Assembly: GCA_937876355.1 (NCBI GenBank)
Contig: CALFHN010000139.1
Location: 1-35,885, forward strand
Direction of reading: 5' to 3'
Length of the DNA stretch: 35,885 bases
From: an uncultured Bacteroidota bacterium
Lineage (GTDB): Bacteria; Bacteroidota; Rhodothermia; Rhodothermales; UBA10348
Numbering within the stretch: the stretch's first letter is position 1; every line of letters starts with the position of its first letter. Shown here in pieces: positions 1 through 8,657 of the stretch. The notes below the pieces were generated by a model. The model did no database searches. It had not been told where the DNA came from and saw only the letters and a list, made by a program, of their open reading frames with translations. A program made the position numbers and the translations under genes.

Positions 1-2064
1 AAGGTCTCTTCTGAAATCCAACCATCTCGAAGTTCCAAATCCGTTGAAATCATATTCCACGTTGACTCAGGACTCCCCACCCACATCCGGACGCTCAAAT
101 TTGCTGGCCTGGAAAATTTAACCGAAGCTGAAAAAAGCGAGTTGGTATCCGATTCATTTCTGGGATCTGGCGACGTAGATCGCACCGATGGATTGTCATG
201 GAAACCGAACGGCCTACGGTATTCTGCACCCCTGCTTTTGGAAGAACGGCGACGACTCATCACCTATTTGAAAGAACAGGGTTTTGCAGTTGTGGGTAGA
301 GATTCAATTCATGCGGTAGTATATCCAATTAGTGAGGATTCCCTTGACGTGACTATAGTTGTCCGGCCCGGTCCCCGCTTTCGGTTCGGAGATCTGACAT
401 TTAATGTAACCGGTCCGATAGCATCAGCACCTGAAAGAAAAGATAGCTCGTATGTGTCTAGAGGTGTTTCTAACGAATCAAGTGGGAGCATAGTGGCCTA
501 TTTATCTAGTGAGCCTCATTTAGATTTTGACCTGCTTACCCGGACGCTTCAGTTCCGTCCTGGAGATCAGTATAACCAAAACCGCTTGCTCGCAACCAAG
601 CGCCGTTTAGATGCCAGCGGTGTTTTTTCCTATACGGATATTGGAACAGCATCAACTGAATTTGTAGAGGGAGAGATGCCTCGAATATCCCAGCAAATCA
701 ATTTGCGAACACGTGTTCGACATCAAGTTCGCTTTGAGACCTTTATGCAGCAGCGAAACGGGGCACTAGCCGAGACGGACAATGAGCTTGGAGCCGGGCT
801 AGGGGTCACCTATTCTAACCTCAATTTGTTTGGAGGCGGAGAATCTTTTCGATTGAGATCAACGGGTAGCCTCTCGGTCGACTTAGGGGGAGCTGGGGGG
901 TTTACGTCAGCCCAGTGGGAATCCAGCGCTAGTCTTTCATATCCCTATCTCACCTTTCCAATGGGTCGTTTTGATCGCCTGGCTACGCTTTATGAAGCGC
1001 GGAGCGAGTTGTCCGTTTCTTTGCTTGCAGCGCGCAGAGACGCACTTCGCCTAACGCTACGAGGTCGAGGGGGGTTGCGGTACCGGTTCGAGTTACGACA
1101 CAACGAATCTCTTACTTCGATTTTGGACCTCGTTGAGATTACCGTTTCTAATCCCGATACCCTTTCGGGCTTCAAGGAATTCTATCTAGATGATGTTTTA
1201 AGCGCAATCGATGACCCGGTTCAGCGTGCTCAAATCATCGAAGATTACACCAGGCCTCAATTCAATAATGCAGTTCGGTACACACTACGTTCTGCTACGT
1301 CCGATCCATTTAGGCGCGAAAGCGGACATAATCGAGAATTCACTGCCGAAATCGGCGGAAATATGGGCCGCATATTAGATGGCCTAGTGTTCACTCCGGG
1401 GAAAATTGAAGGTTCTATCCCAGGTTTGGGTGTTTTTGGAGGAAGTGGTGCTGGGGGGCGCATGATTTATCGGCCGTATCTTCGGTTTTCGGCTGATATG
1501 AGGTGGTATCGACCTCTTAATTCGCGAAACGTCCTCGCTTTGAAATTTTTTACCGGCTTTGCTCAACCTACTGGCGATTCCGATGTAGTGCCATTTGACC
1601 GTCGTTTCTATTCCGGAGGCGCTTCTTCCGTCCGCGCCTGGCGCCTACGAGAGTTGGGTCCGGGAAGTGCCAAATTTACCTCAGACAGCGATTCGCTCGT
1701 ATCCGCTACCGATGGATCCAATATTTTGGGTGGTGACGTGAAGCTAGAAATGTCTGCAGAACTCAGAACTACGGTACTTCGAAGTCTATTCTCGGCCAAT
1801 TGGATATTTGCAATGTTTGTTGATGCCGGAAATGTGTGGCTTGGCCCCCGAAACCCTGGAAATTCAGATGGACGATTCAGATTTGATCAATTTGCTGGGG
1901 ATTTAGGAGTTGGAGCCGGATTCGGCTTACGACTTGGATGGGACTATCTTATCGTTCGGCTAGATGCTGCGTACAAGGTTCACGATCCGCAGAGGCGCGG
2001 CGATCTTCTGCCGGATGGCATGAGGAAACCGGTCTTGCAATTCGGTATTGGACACACGTTCTAG
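1..2064 (+). CDS. BamA/TamA-family (Omp85) outer membrane protein, 5'-truncated by the window edge
   Basis: The reading frame is open from base 1 with no stop, so the gene starts upstream of the window; 687 codons are visible. Residues 1-45 (VEIIFHVDSG...IRTLKFAGLENL) read like the end of a POTRA domain. A second POTRA-like unit follows around VTIVVRPGPRFRFGDLTF, and the rest is beta-barrel. The barrel contains RRFYSGGASSVRAWRLRELG, which corresponds to the conserved L6 (VRGF) motif of Omp85 proteins in its VRAW form, and the chain ends in Phe (GIGHTF), as outer-membrane barrels usually do. Proteins of this family insert barrel proteins (BamA) or help secrete autotransporters and lipoproteins (TamA) in the outer membrane. 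I cannot decide between BamA and a TamA-like paralogue because the N-terminus is missing. rlmD follows after 62 bases. Confidence 0.9.
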   Translation, partial: KVSSEIQPSRSSKSVEIIFHVDSGLPTHIRTLKFAGLENLTEAEKSELVSDSFLGSGDVDRTDGLSWKPNGLRYSAPLLLEERRRLITYLKEQGFAVVGRDSIHAVVYPISEDSLDVTIVVRPGPRFRFGDLTFNVTGPIASAPERKDSSYVSRGVSNESSGSIVAYLSSEPHLDFDLLTRTLQFRPGDQYNQNRLLATKRRLDASGVFSYTDIGTASTEFVEGEMPRISQQINLRTRVRHQVRFETFMQQRNGALAETDNELGAGLGVTYSNLNLFGGGESFRLRSTGSLSVDLGGAGGFTSAQWESSASLSYPYLTFPMGRFDRLATLYEARSELSVSLLAARRDALRLTLRGRGGLRYRFELRHNESLTSILDLVEITVSNPDTLSGFKEFYLDDVLSAIDDPVQRAQIIEDYTRPQFNNAVRYTLRSATSDPFRRESGHNREFTAEIGGNMGRILDGLVFTPGKIEGSIPGLGVFGGSGAGGRMIYRPYLRFSADMRWYRPLNSRNVLALKFFTGFAQPTGDSDVVPFDRRFYSGGASSVRAWRLRELGPGSAKFTSDSDSLVSATDGSNILGGDVKLEMSAELRTTVLRSLFSANWIFAMFVDAGNVWLGPRNPGNSDGRFRFDQFAGDLGVGAGFGLRLGWDYLIVRLDAAYKVHDPQRRGDLLPDGMRKPVLQFGIGHTF

Positions 2065-2126
2065 GATATTTGACTGGCTTTTAGCCCCGACACATTTGTC
2101 GAAATTGATTTAGAAAGGATGTTGCG

Positions 2127-3524
2127 TTGAAAAAAGGATCTATTGTTACTCTTGAGATGGAAAAGTTCGCTGACCGTGGTAAGTCTCTTACCAAGCTCGA
2201 CGGATACGTCGTGTTTGTCGCGGGGGCCGTTCCAGGCGATACCGTCAAGGCACGGGTGTTTAAAAAACGTAAAAAGTTTGCTGAGGCCACGTTGTTGGAA
2301 GTCGTGACACCGAGCCCCCTTCGGACCGAAGCCAAATGTGCCTACTTTTTGACATGTGGAGGGTGTAAGTGGCAACACGTCAATTATGAGAGTCAGCTTG
2401 AGGCCAAAACGCAGTCTGTTCGAGATGCGTTTGAACATCACGGTGGCTTCGATTCCGTTCAGGTTGAGAATACCTTGGGAACGGATAACACGTACTATTA
2501 TCGCAACAAAATGGAGTTCAGTTTCAGTTCGGGTCGATGGCTGACTCCAACCGAGATTAGTTCAGACGAAAAATTTGATACCTCATTTGCTCTCGGATTA
2601 CATGTGCCAGGCAACTGGGCGAAAGTGCTAGACCTATCGGAGTGTCACCTCCAGTCTGAGTTGAGTGCAGAATTAGTCAACGCCGTGCGTACGTTGTCGT
2701 TGGAGAACGGATGGAAGCCCTGGGATACGAGACGACACGTCGGTTACTTACGACATTTAGTCATTCGACAATCCACCAAAATGCCCGAAATGATGGTCAA
2801 TTTGGTCACTAGTTATGTAGACACGGAGCGGATGGCCTTGTTCGCTGAGTTTCTTCAAGCACAGTTTCCGCAGGTTACAACACTCGTCAACACCATCAAC
2901 TCTACCCAAGCCCAAACAGCTTTTGGGGAAGAGGCGCATGTTATTTTTGGCAGCGGAGTAGTTCACGATAAGATTGGCGATTGTACGTTTGAGATTGCTT
3001 CAAATGCATTTTTTCAGACAAACACCGTCCAAGCACAAGTACTTTATGAGGTCGCGCTTGAATATGCTGAGCTAAAACCAACCGATCTTGTCTACGATTT
3101 GTATTGTGGGGCAGGAACGATTTCATGTTTTATAGCACCTCATGTTAAACAGGTTGTGGGTGTTGAATTGATCAACGAAGCGGTTAAAAATGCTCGTCGG
3201 AATGCGAAAGCCAATGGTATTGAAAATGTGACCTTTGTCACCGGAGACATGATGCGCCTTTTTAATGCCGCATTTGTAAAAAAACATGGGCGTCCAGATG
3301 TCTTGATCGTGGATCCACCAAGAGCTGGAATGCATCCTAAAGTGGTAGATCAGATCCGCGAGTTGGCCCCCGATCGATTTGTGTATATATCCTGTAATCC
3401 GATGACACAAGCCCGGGATTTGGCGTTGCTCTCAGACATTTACAAAATAGATAAAATTCAACCCGTGGATCTCTTTCCTCATACCCATCATATTGAATCT
3501 GTCGCTCGTCTTAAGAAAAAGTGA
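2127..3524 (+). CDS. rlmD: 23S rRNA (uracil-5)-methyltransferase, RlmD/RumA family
   Basis: A 465-residue SAM-dependent RNA methyltransferase that would form 5-methyluridine in 23S rRNA. An N-terminal TRAM-type RNA-binding domain spans about residues 1-60. The Fe-S ligands are C71, C77, C80 and C173, as in RumA. The Rossmann domain carries VYDLYCGAGTISCF and VDPPRAGMHP, and the nucleophilic Cys is C423 in YISCNPM. The start is TTG at 2127, supported by an AAAGGA ribosome-binding site about 8 bases upstream, which is unusual because most genes here lack one. The stop overlaps the next gene's GTG start (GTGA), suggesting translational coupling. RlmC or a dual-specificity RlmCD is the alternative: the family assignment is firm, the exact target uridine is not. 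Confidence 0.9.
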   Translation: MKKGSIVTLEMEKFADRGKSLTKLDGYVVFVAGAVPGDTVKARVFKKRKKFAEATLLEVVTPSPLRTEAKCAYFLTCGGCKWQHVNYESQLEAKTQSVRDAFEHHGGFDSVQVENTLGTDNTYYYRNKMEFSFSSGRWLTPTEISSDEKFDTSFALGLHVPGNWAKVLDLSECHLQSELSAELVNAVRTLSLENGWKPWDTRRHVGYLRHLVIRQSTKMPEMMVNLVTSYVDTERMALFAEFLQAQFPQVTTLVNTINSTQAQTAFGEEAHVIFGSGVVHDKIGDCTFEIASNAFFQTNTVQAQVLYEVALEYAELKPTDLVYDLYCGAGTISCFIAPHVKQVVGVELINEAVKNARRNAKANGIENVTFVTGDMMRLFNAAFVKKHGRPDVLIVDPPRAGMHPKVVDQIRELAPDRFVYISCNPMTQARDLALLSDIYKIDKIQPVDLFPHTHHIESVARLKKK

Positions 3525-4603
3525 GCCTCTCGTCTCCCTCTCATATTGTCTCGTTTAAAGGCACTGCTGTATTTGTAACAGGAGGTACGGGTTTCGTTGG
3601 AAGCCACCTAGTTGAATACTTGCTGGAAGCCGGGTGCACCGATGTTAGATGTTTGATTCGGAAGGATAAAAAATGGCTAGAAGGTTTGCCCGTGACGTGT
3701 ATTGAAGGCACCTTGGACAATGAACAGGCCCTAGAGTTGGGGATGAGAGGTGTAGACTATGTATTTCACGTTGCCGCATTGACTCGTTCGGTTCGTTGGG
3801 AGGATTTTTACGACGCCAACGTCAAAGGCACTGAAAATTTACTCCTAGCGGCTGAGAAAGAATCTCGAACCGGTGTCCAACAGCAGCATCAACAAACGGC
3901 GGAATCGGAGGCCAACCTCCAACCTGTTTCTTCCTTAAAGCGCATCGTTTTGGTCAGTAGTTTGGCGGCCATTGGCGTTTCTAATCAGGAGGTAGTCGAC
4001 GAACAGACAGCCTTGGCACCAGTCAGTATGTATGGTCGAAGCAAAGCGGAAATGGAACAAATGGCTGCTCGTTTTGACCTGCCCATTACTATTGTTCGGC
4101 CTCCAGCTGTGTATGGTCCCCGGGAAACCGACATATTTACCTTTTTTAAGACGATATCAAAAGGGTTATGCCCGGTGGTTGGCTCAGCCTCCAAACGTGC
4201 ATTGAGCCTGGTTCATGTTCGGGACCTGGTGGTAGGCATTGCCCAATCCGCTTTAAGCCCAGCCGCCAATAATGCAACCTTTTTTCTCGGCTCGCCAGTT
4301 CAATTTGCATGGAGCCAGATTCGAGATGCAGCCACTAGCGCCCTCAATCGGCGTGTTATTACCATACCCATTCCGCCTTCAGTCATTCCTTTGGTTGGGT
4401 GGATCTCAGAAGGAATTGGGAAAATTATGGGGTTTTATCCGCCTTTGAATAAGGAAAAAGCGTTTGAAATCGTTCATGCATCCCTAATGTGTAGTAGCAC
4501 GCGGGCCTCACAAACTTTTGGATATCAACCCTCGATTCTTTTGGAAGATGGAATTGCTGAAACTATTCTTTGGTATCAAGACCAGAAGTGGCTCAAAAAA
4601 TGA
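3521..4603 (+). CDS. NAD(P)-dependent epimerase/dehydratase, extended SDR family
   Basis: A 360-residue extended short-chain dehydrogenase/reductase. The Rossmann glycine motif TGGTGFVGSHL is at residues 20-30, the catalytic Ser lies in VLVSSLAA near 146, and the YxxxK pair is Y171/K175 in YGRSKAEM. It resembles the 3-beta-hydroxysteroid dehydrogenase / dihydroflavonol reductase-like branch often annotated as NAD-dependent epimerase, acting on sugars, sterols or isoprenoid-like alcohols; the substrate cannot be read from sequence. The GTG start overlaps the rlmD stop by four bases, so the pair is probably cotranslated. An odd Gln-rich stretch (VQQQHQQTAESEANLQ, 119-134) sits between the nucleotide-binding half and the catalytic Ser strand, where relatives usually have a short loop. 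Confidence 0.85.
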   Translation: MSLSSPSHIVSFKGTAVFVTGGTGFVGSHLVEYLLEAGCTDVRCLIRKDKKWLEGLPVTCIEGTLDNEQALELGMRGVDYVFHVAALTRSVRWEDFYDANVKGTENLLLAAEKESRTGVQQQHQQTAESEANLQPVSSLKRIVLVSSLAAIGVSNQEVVDEQTALAPVSMYGRSKAEMEQMAARFDLPITIVRPPAVYGPRETDIFTFFKTISKGLCPVVGSASKRALSLVHVRDLVVGIAQSALSPAANNATFFLGSPVQFAWSQIRDAATSALNRRVITIPIPPSVIPLVGWISEGIGKIMGFYPPLNKEKAFEIVHASLMCSSTRASQTFGYQPSILLEDGIAETILWYQDQKWLKK

Positions 4604-4721
4604 GCTTTGAATCTTTGCTGAATCTGGAATATTAATGCTAATCGGAGAATCTCTCGGATTGGACCATCGTTGATAGCATTGTATTGCCTTTTGCATCCCC
4701 ACCCACAAACGCCTTTTCATC

Positions 4722-7700
4722 GTGAGCAATCTCGGTTTCAACTCGGGTTACATTGAAGAACTTTACCGTCAATATCTGGACAACCCGGAGAGTGTCAGCG
4801 AAAGTTGGAAAGAATTTTTTCAAGACTATCGCCCCGATCACGGCTTTGTTGCCGTCACCGGCGCGAGATCGGTATACACTGAATCAAAAGCCTTAGTTGC
4901 TCCGATTGACGAGAAACGGGAGGCACTTGAAGCTGCGCCCTCTTGGGCAGATGAAGAGCCCATCCGCGGCGCAGGGGCCAAGATTGTTGAAAACATGCAA
5001 GCCAGTTTGGCTGTCCCGACCGCAACCTCGGTCAGAACAGTACCCGTCAAGCTGATGGCTGAAAATCGCATGTTGATCAATGAACATCAACGTTTGGTTG
5101 GGGGAAACAAGGTTTCGTTCACGCACATCATTGCGTGGGCCATAGTTAAAGGACTAAAAGTTTTCCCATCTCTCAATACGACGTATCGTTATTCAGAGGA
5201 TGGTCATGTGCACGTCGTTCCGCACGCCGTCAATCTAGGACTGGCTATTGATATTGAGCGCCGAGGCAAAAGGACCCTTTTGGTACCCAACATCAAGTCG
5301 GCCGATCAGTTAAATTTTGCTCAGTTGTTAGGCACGTATAACGATCTTGTTCGCAGAGCACGGGACAATAAACTCGAAGTGGCCGATTTTCAACAGACCA
5401 CAGCGACTCTTACGAACCCTGGGATGATCGGCACCAATTTGAGCGTTCCGAGACTCATGGACGGCCAAGGCGTGATTGTAGGAGTTGGATCGATCGGGTA
5501 TCCGACCGAATATTATGCATTCCCGCCTGAAATGATCAGCAAAACGGGAATTTCCCAAATCATGACCCTCACCTCTACGTACGACCATAGGGTGATACAA
5601 GGCGCCGAAAGTGGTGGGTTTTTAGCCCACCTCGAGGAACTTTTGCGAGGTGAGCACGGCTTTTATGAGGAGATATTTCGTGACCTTGTAGTCCCTTATC
5701 AGCCATGGATTCCCTCCCCCGACACCACCCCTCGCGTGGGAGCGACTGGAGCCATTGCCGAGCTGGATTTCATTCAAAAGGAAGCCAGCGTATTACAATT
5801 GATCAGGGCATTCCGAGTCCGCGGTCATTTGCAGGCCGACGTTAATCCGCTTGGATACGACTGGGAATATCATCCAGAACTTGATCCTAAGTCGTATGGT
5901 CTGACCATCTGGGACTTGGACCGTGAGTTCATCACGGGCGGCCTTGGCGGGAAGGATTTATTACCCCTTCGAGATATTCTTGATATTCTGCGACGGACCT
6001 ACACGCGTCAAATCGGGACGGAATTTATGCACATTTCTTCTCCCGAAGAAAAAAAATGGATTTCCGAACGGATTGAACCAAATGGATCTGAATTTACCAT
6101 CACCGATGACGAAAAGCGGCGGATGCTGGAAAAACTAAATGCCGCTGAAGCATTTGAGACCTTCTTACACACCAAATACATTGGGCACAAACGGTTCTCA
6201 TTAGAAGGTTCTGAAACTATAATTCCGGTGCTGGACCGCATCTTGTCGGATGCTGCAGAAAAAGGCGTTAACGAAGTGGTCATGGGGATGGCGCATCGGG
6301 GGCGTTTGAACCTCTTGGCGAACATCATGAATAAGCCGTACGAGCTTATTTTTTCCGAATTCGAAGGCAACATTGATCCCAATACCACCCAGGGATCGGG
6401 TGATGTGAAATATCATTTAGGATCAACTGGCGTTCACACTGCTCCGGAAGGCCGTACGGTTGATATAGTTCTGTCGTCTAATCCCAGCCACCTAGAGGCC
6501 GTTAGCCCGGTAGTTGAGGGCATGGTTCGTGCAAAACAAGAAGCTCGCCGCCACAGCCTGGATAATCCTGATAACGACTTTCTCGATTCGGTTATACCAA
6601 TCTTGATTCATGGCGACGCAGCTTTTGCCGGGCAAGGTGTGGTAGCGGAAACGCTGCACCTGAGCCAACTACCTGGTTATCGCACTGGCGGAACGATTCA
6701 CATCGTCATCAACAACCAGATTGGCTTCACGACTGGGCCTGCCGATGCTCGCAGCTCTACGTACGCGACCGATAGTGCTCGCATGATTCAGGCCCCCATT
6801 TTTCACGTAAATGGCGATGATCCCGAAGCATGTATGCGGGTCGCTCGACTTGCACTTGAGTATCGACAAGCCTTTAACAAAGATGTCGTCATTGACATGC
6901 TAAGCTACCGCGTCAGAGGGCATAATGAAGGTGATGAACCCACCTATACTCAACCGCTTTTGTACCAGAAAATTGAAACAAAACGCTCTCCTCGAAAGAT
7001 TTATACCGAGTTGCTGCTTCGCCGTGGTGAAATGACTCCTGAAAATGCAGAAGTCATATTAGACGATTATCGTGGCCGTCTGCAGGAAGCTTTCGAACGA
7101 ACAAAAGAAGTGTCCGTCACGGTGCCGCCTTCGGCAGAAAGTTTATTGAAGTCGAAAGTCATCAAGCCGCTACCAAAGGTGCATACAGCGGCCAATACGG
7201 AACACCTCGCATTGGTGGTCCAAGCTCTTAACACATTGCCAGATAGTTTTACTATCCATCAAAAGTTAAAGAGGCAATTTTCTCGTCGCGAAAAGCTGTT
7301 TTTAGAGGAAAAACGCGTCGATTGGGGATTGGCCGAGGCTCTTGCTGTGGGTACTATTCTTCTTGACAAAACTAAAGTGCGGATGAGCGGGCAGGATACG
7401 CGGCGAGGCACCTTTAGCCATCGACATGCGGTATTGTACGATCAAGTGAATGGGGAGGAATACATCCCTTTGAATAACATTAAGGCGGGACAAGAACATT
7501 TGTCCATTTATGATTCACTGCTGTCTGAATATGCGGTCTGTGGCTTTGAATACGGGTACTCCGTGGCTCAACCCGATGCGTTGGTCATTTGGGAAGCTCA
7601 ATTTGGAGATTTTGCCAACGGGGCCCAAATTATTTTTGATCAGTTTCTAGCGGCAGCAGAAGAAAAATGGGGACAAAAAAGCAGTCTAGTCTTGCTTCTA

Positions 7701-8351
7701 CCACACGGATTTGAAGGTCAAGGCCCCGAACATTCATCGGCGCGACTGGAGCGGTTTTTACAATTGTGTGCGGAAAACAATATGATTGTATGCTCCTTCT
7801 CTACTCCGGCTCAACTCTTTCACGGTTTACGTCGTCAAGCTTCAGCCGAAATTCAGAAGCCATTGGTCGTGATGTCGCCAAAAAGCCTTTTACGCCATCC
7901 AGCGGTTATTTCGACAACCGATGAATTGTTTTCGGGTGAATTTCAGGAACTCATTCCTTCCGCCGAAACATCCAAGGCAAGAAGACTAGTTTTCTGTAGC
8001 GGGAAATTGTATTACGACTTAATGCACGAGTTAAGTCAGTCTGGACTTTCTGATGAGATTGCGGTCAGTCGATTAGAGCAATTTTATCCGTTCCCTTCTG
8101 AGCAAGTTACGGCCGAACTCAATCGCTTTTCTGGAGTCTCCGATGTCATATGGGCCCAGGAAGAACCGGCTAATATGGGAGCCTGGCGATTTGCTCGGGA
8201 TTTGTTTGAGGAAACCATCGAAGACTCAAACTCTGTAGCGACAAAAATTCGATATGTTGGAAGGAATGCCTCCGCAAGTACGTCGACAGGCAGTGCCCAC
8301 GTTCACCAAGCAGAACAGACCTCGATCTTGAACCAGCTACTGGCGGTATAA
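4722..8351 (+). CDS. kgd: Multifunctional 2-oxoglutarate dehydrogenase E2-E1 fusion (Kgd/SucA type)
   Basis: A 1209-residue fusion of a succinyltransferase (E2o) domain to thiamine-dependent 2-oxoglutarate dehydrogenase (E1o), as in actinobacterial Kgd. Residues 1-36 match the E1o N-terminal tail (NSGYIEELYRQYL...SWKEFF). After a linker comes the E2 catalytic domain (about 90-320) with H289 in YDHRVIQGAESG. The E1o part starts near 360 and includes GMAHRGRLN, GDAAFAGQG (631-639) and NNQIGFTT around the thiamine site. No lipoyl domain is present, so lipoyl groups must come from another E2. It acts in the TCA cycle, oxidising 2-oxoglutarate to succinyl-CoA with the shared lipoamide dehydrogenase. 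The start is GTG at 4722, chosen because MSNLGFNSGY is the conserved N-terminus; no Shine-Dalgarno is visible. KorAB in this window could perform the same conversion with ferredoxin. Confidence 0.93.
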   Translation: MSNLGFNSGYIEELYRQYLDNPESVSESWKEFFQDYRPDHGFVAVTGARSVYTESKALVAPIDEKREALEAAPSWADEEPIRGAGAKIVENMQASLAVPTATSVRTVPVKLMAENRMLINEHQRLVGGNKVSFTHIIAWAIVKGLKVFPSLNTTYRYSEDGHVHVVPHAVNLGLAIDIERRGKRTLLVPNIKSADQLNFAQLLGTYNDLVRRARDNKLEVADFQQTTATLTNPGMIGTNLSVPRLMDGQGVIVGVGSIGYPTEYYAFPPEMISKTGISQIMTLTSTYDHRVIQGAESGGFLAHLEELLRGEHGFYEEIFRDLVVPYQPWIPSPDTTPRVGATGAIAELDFIQKEASVLQLIRAFRVRGHLQADVNPLGYDWEYHPELDPKSYGLTIWDLDREFITGGLGGKDLLPLRDILDILRRTYTRQIGTEFMHISSPEEKKWISERIEPNGSEFTITDDEKRRMLEKLNAAEAFETFLHTKYIGHKRFSLEGSETIIPVLDRILSDAAEKGVNEVVMGMAHRGRLNLLANIMNKPYELIFSEFEGNIDPNTTQGSGDVKYHLGSTGVHTAPEGRTVDIVLSSNPSHLEAVSPVVEGMVRAKQEARRHSLDNPDNDFLDSVIPILIHGDAAFAGQGVVAETLHLSQLPGYRTGGTIHIVINNQIGFTTGPADARSSTYATDSARMIQAPIFHVNGDDPEACMRVARLALEYRQAFNKDVVIDMLSYRVRGHNEGDEPTYTQPLLYQKIETKRSPRKIYTELLLRRGEMTPENAEVILDDYRGRLQEAFERTKEVSVTVPPSAESLLKSKVIKPLPKVHTAANTEHLALVVQALNTLPDSFTIHQKLKRQFSRREKLFLEEKRVDWGLAEALAVGTILLDKTKVRMSGQDTRRGTFSHRHAVLYDQVNGEEYIPLNNIKAGQEHLSIYDSLLSEYAVCGFEYGYSVAQPDALVIWEAQFGDFANGAQIIFDQFLAAAEEKWGQKSSLVLLLPHGFEGQGPEHSSARLERFLQLCAENNMIVCSFSTPAQLFHGLRRQASAEIQKPLVVMSPKSLLRHPAVISTTDELFSGEFQELIPSAETSKARRLVFCSGKLYYDLMHELSQSGLSDEIAVSRLEQFYPFPSEQVTAELNRFSGVSDVIWAQEEPANMGAWRFARDLFEETIEDSNSVATKIRYVGRNASASTSTGSAHVHQAEQTSILNQLLAV

Positions 8352-8425
8352 ATCGAAGGATCGGTTAGGCGCTGGAGTAGGTTGGGTTGATGCTGGTGAC
8401 TGTTTCTGTCCAAATTAGATCAGTC

Positions 8426-8456
8426 AGAGCAATTCTTCATTGTGCTTTTTTATTTT
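8426..8456 (+). terminator. Probable Rho-independent terminator of kgd
   Basis: AGAGCAAT and ATTGTGCT pair across a 5-base loop, with one mismatch and one G-U pair. A T-rich run (TTTTTATTTT) follows directly. The position, 75 bases after the kgd stop on the same strand, fits a terminator. The stem is modest, so confidence is moderate. Confidence 0.5.
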
Positions 8457-8574
8457 CTAGAGCACTATAAGCTTCTCTGGTATCAGTGAAATCGAAAGTG
8501 ACCTGCACCCGAAACACGGACACGTTCTAACGTTAGAGACTGCTTACAAAGGAGATCTCGATGCGAATCATTTG

Positions 8575-8640
8575 ATATGTCTACGAAATCGCTATATTGT
8601 AGACATATTTATTCGATACACCTACTGGATAGACATATCC
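8575..8640. repeat. Three TAGACATAT elements upstream of fic (candidate operator)
   Basis: ATATGTCTAC at 8575-8584 and its exact inverse GTAGACATAT at 8599-8608 form a 10-bp inverted repeat with 14 bases between the arms. A third copy lies at 8630-8638, inside the dyad GGATAGACATATCC (8627-8640). The last copy ends 18 bases before the fic ATG, so a protein bound here would block transcription or initiation. Seen directly: the repeats. Inferred: an operator for the Fic protein (which has a C-terminal DNA-binding-like domain) or for an unlinked regulator. Confidence 0.5.
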
Positions 8641-8657
8641 ACAAGCGTTGAAACAGA

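Larger units (their letters stand above)
8352..8657. other. Intergenic region between kgd and fic
   Basis: This 306-base non-coding stretch holds a probable terminator for kgd (8426-8456), a perfect 12-bp palindrome TCTAACGTTAGA (8526-8537) and a cluster of TAGACATAT elements (8575-8640) immediately upstream of the fic start. I see no credible ORF or structured RNA in it. Confidence 0.6.

Noticed and set aside
5580-5620. Mutated E2 catalytic motif in Kgd (DHRVIQGAESG in place of DHRxxDG)
   Set aside because: The IQGAESG version is the normal form in Kgd fusions; the catalytic His is present.
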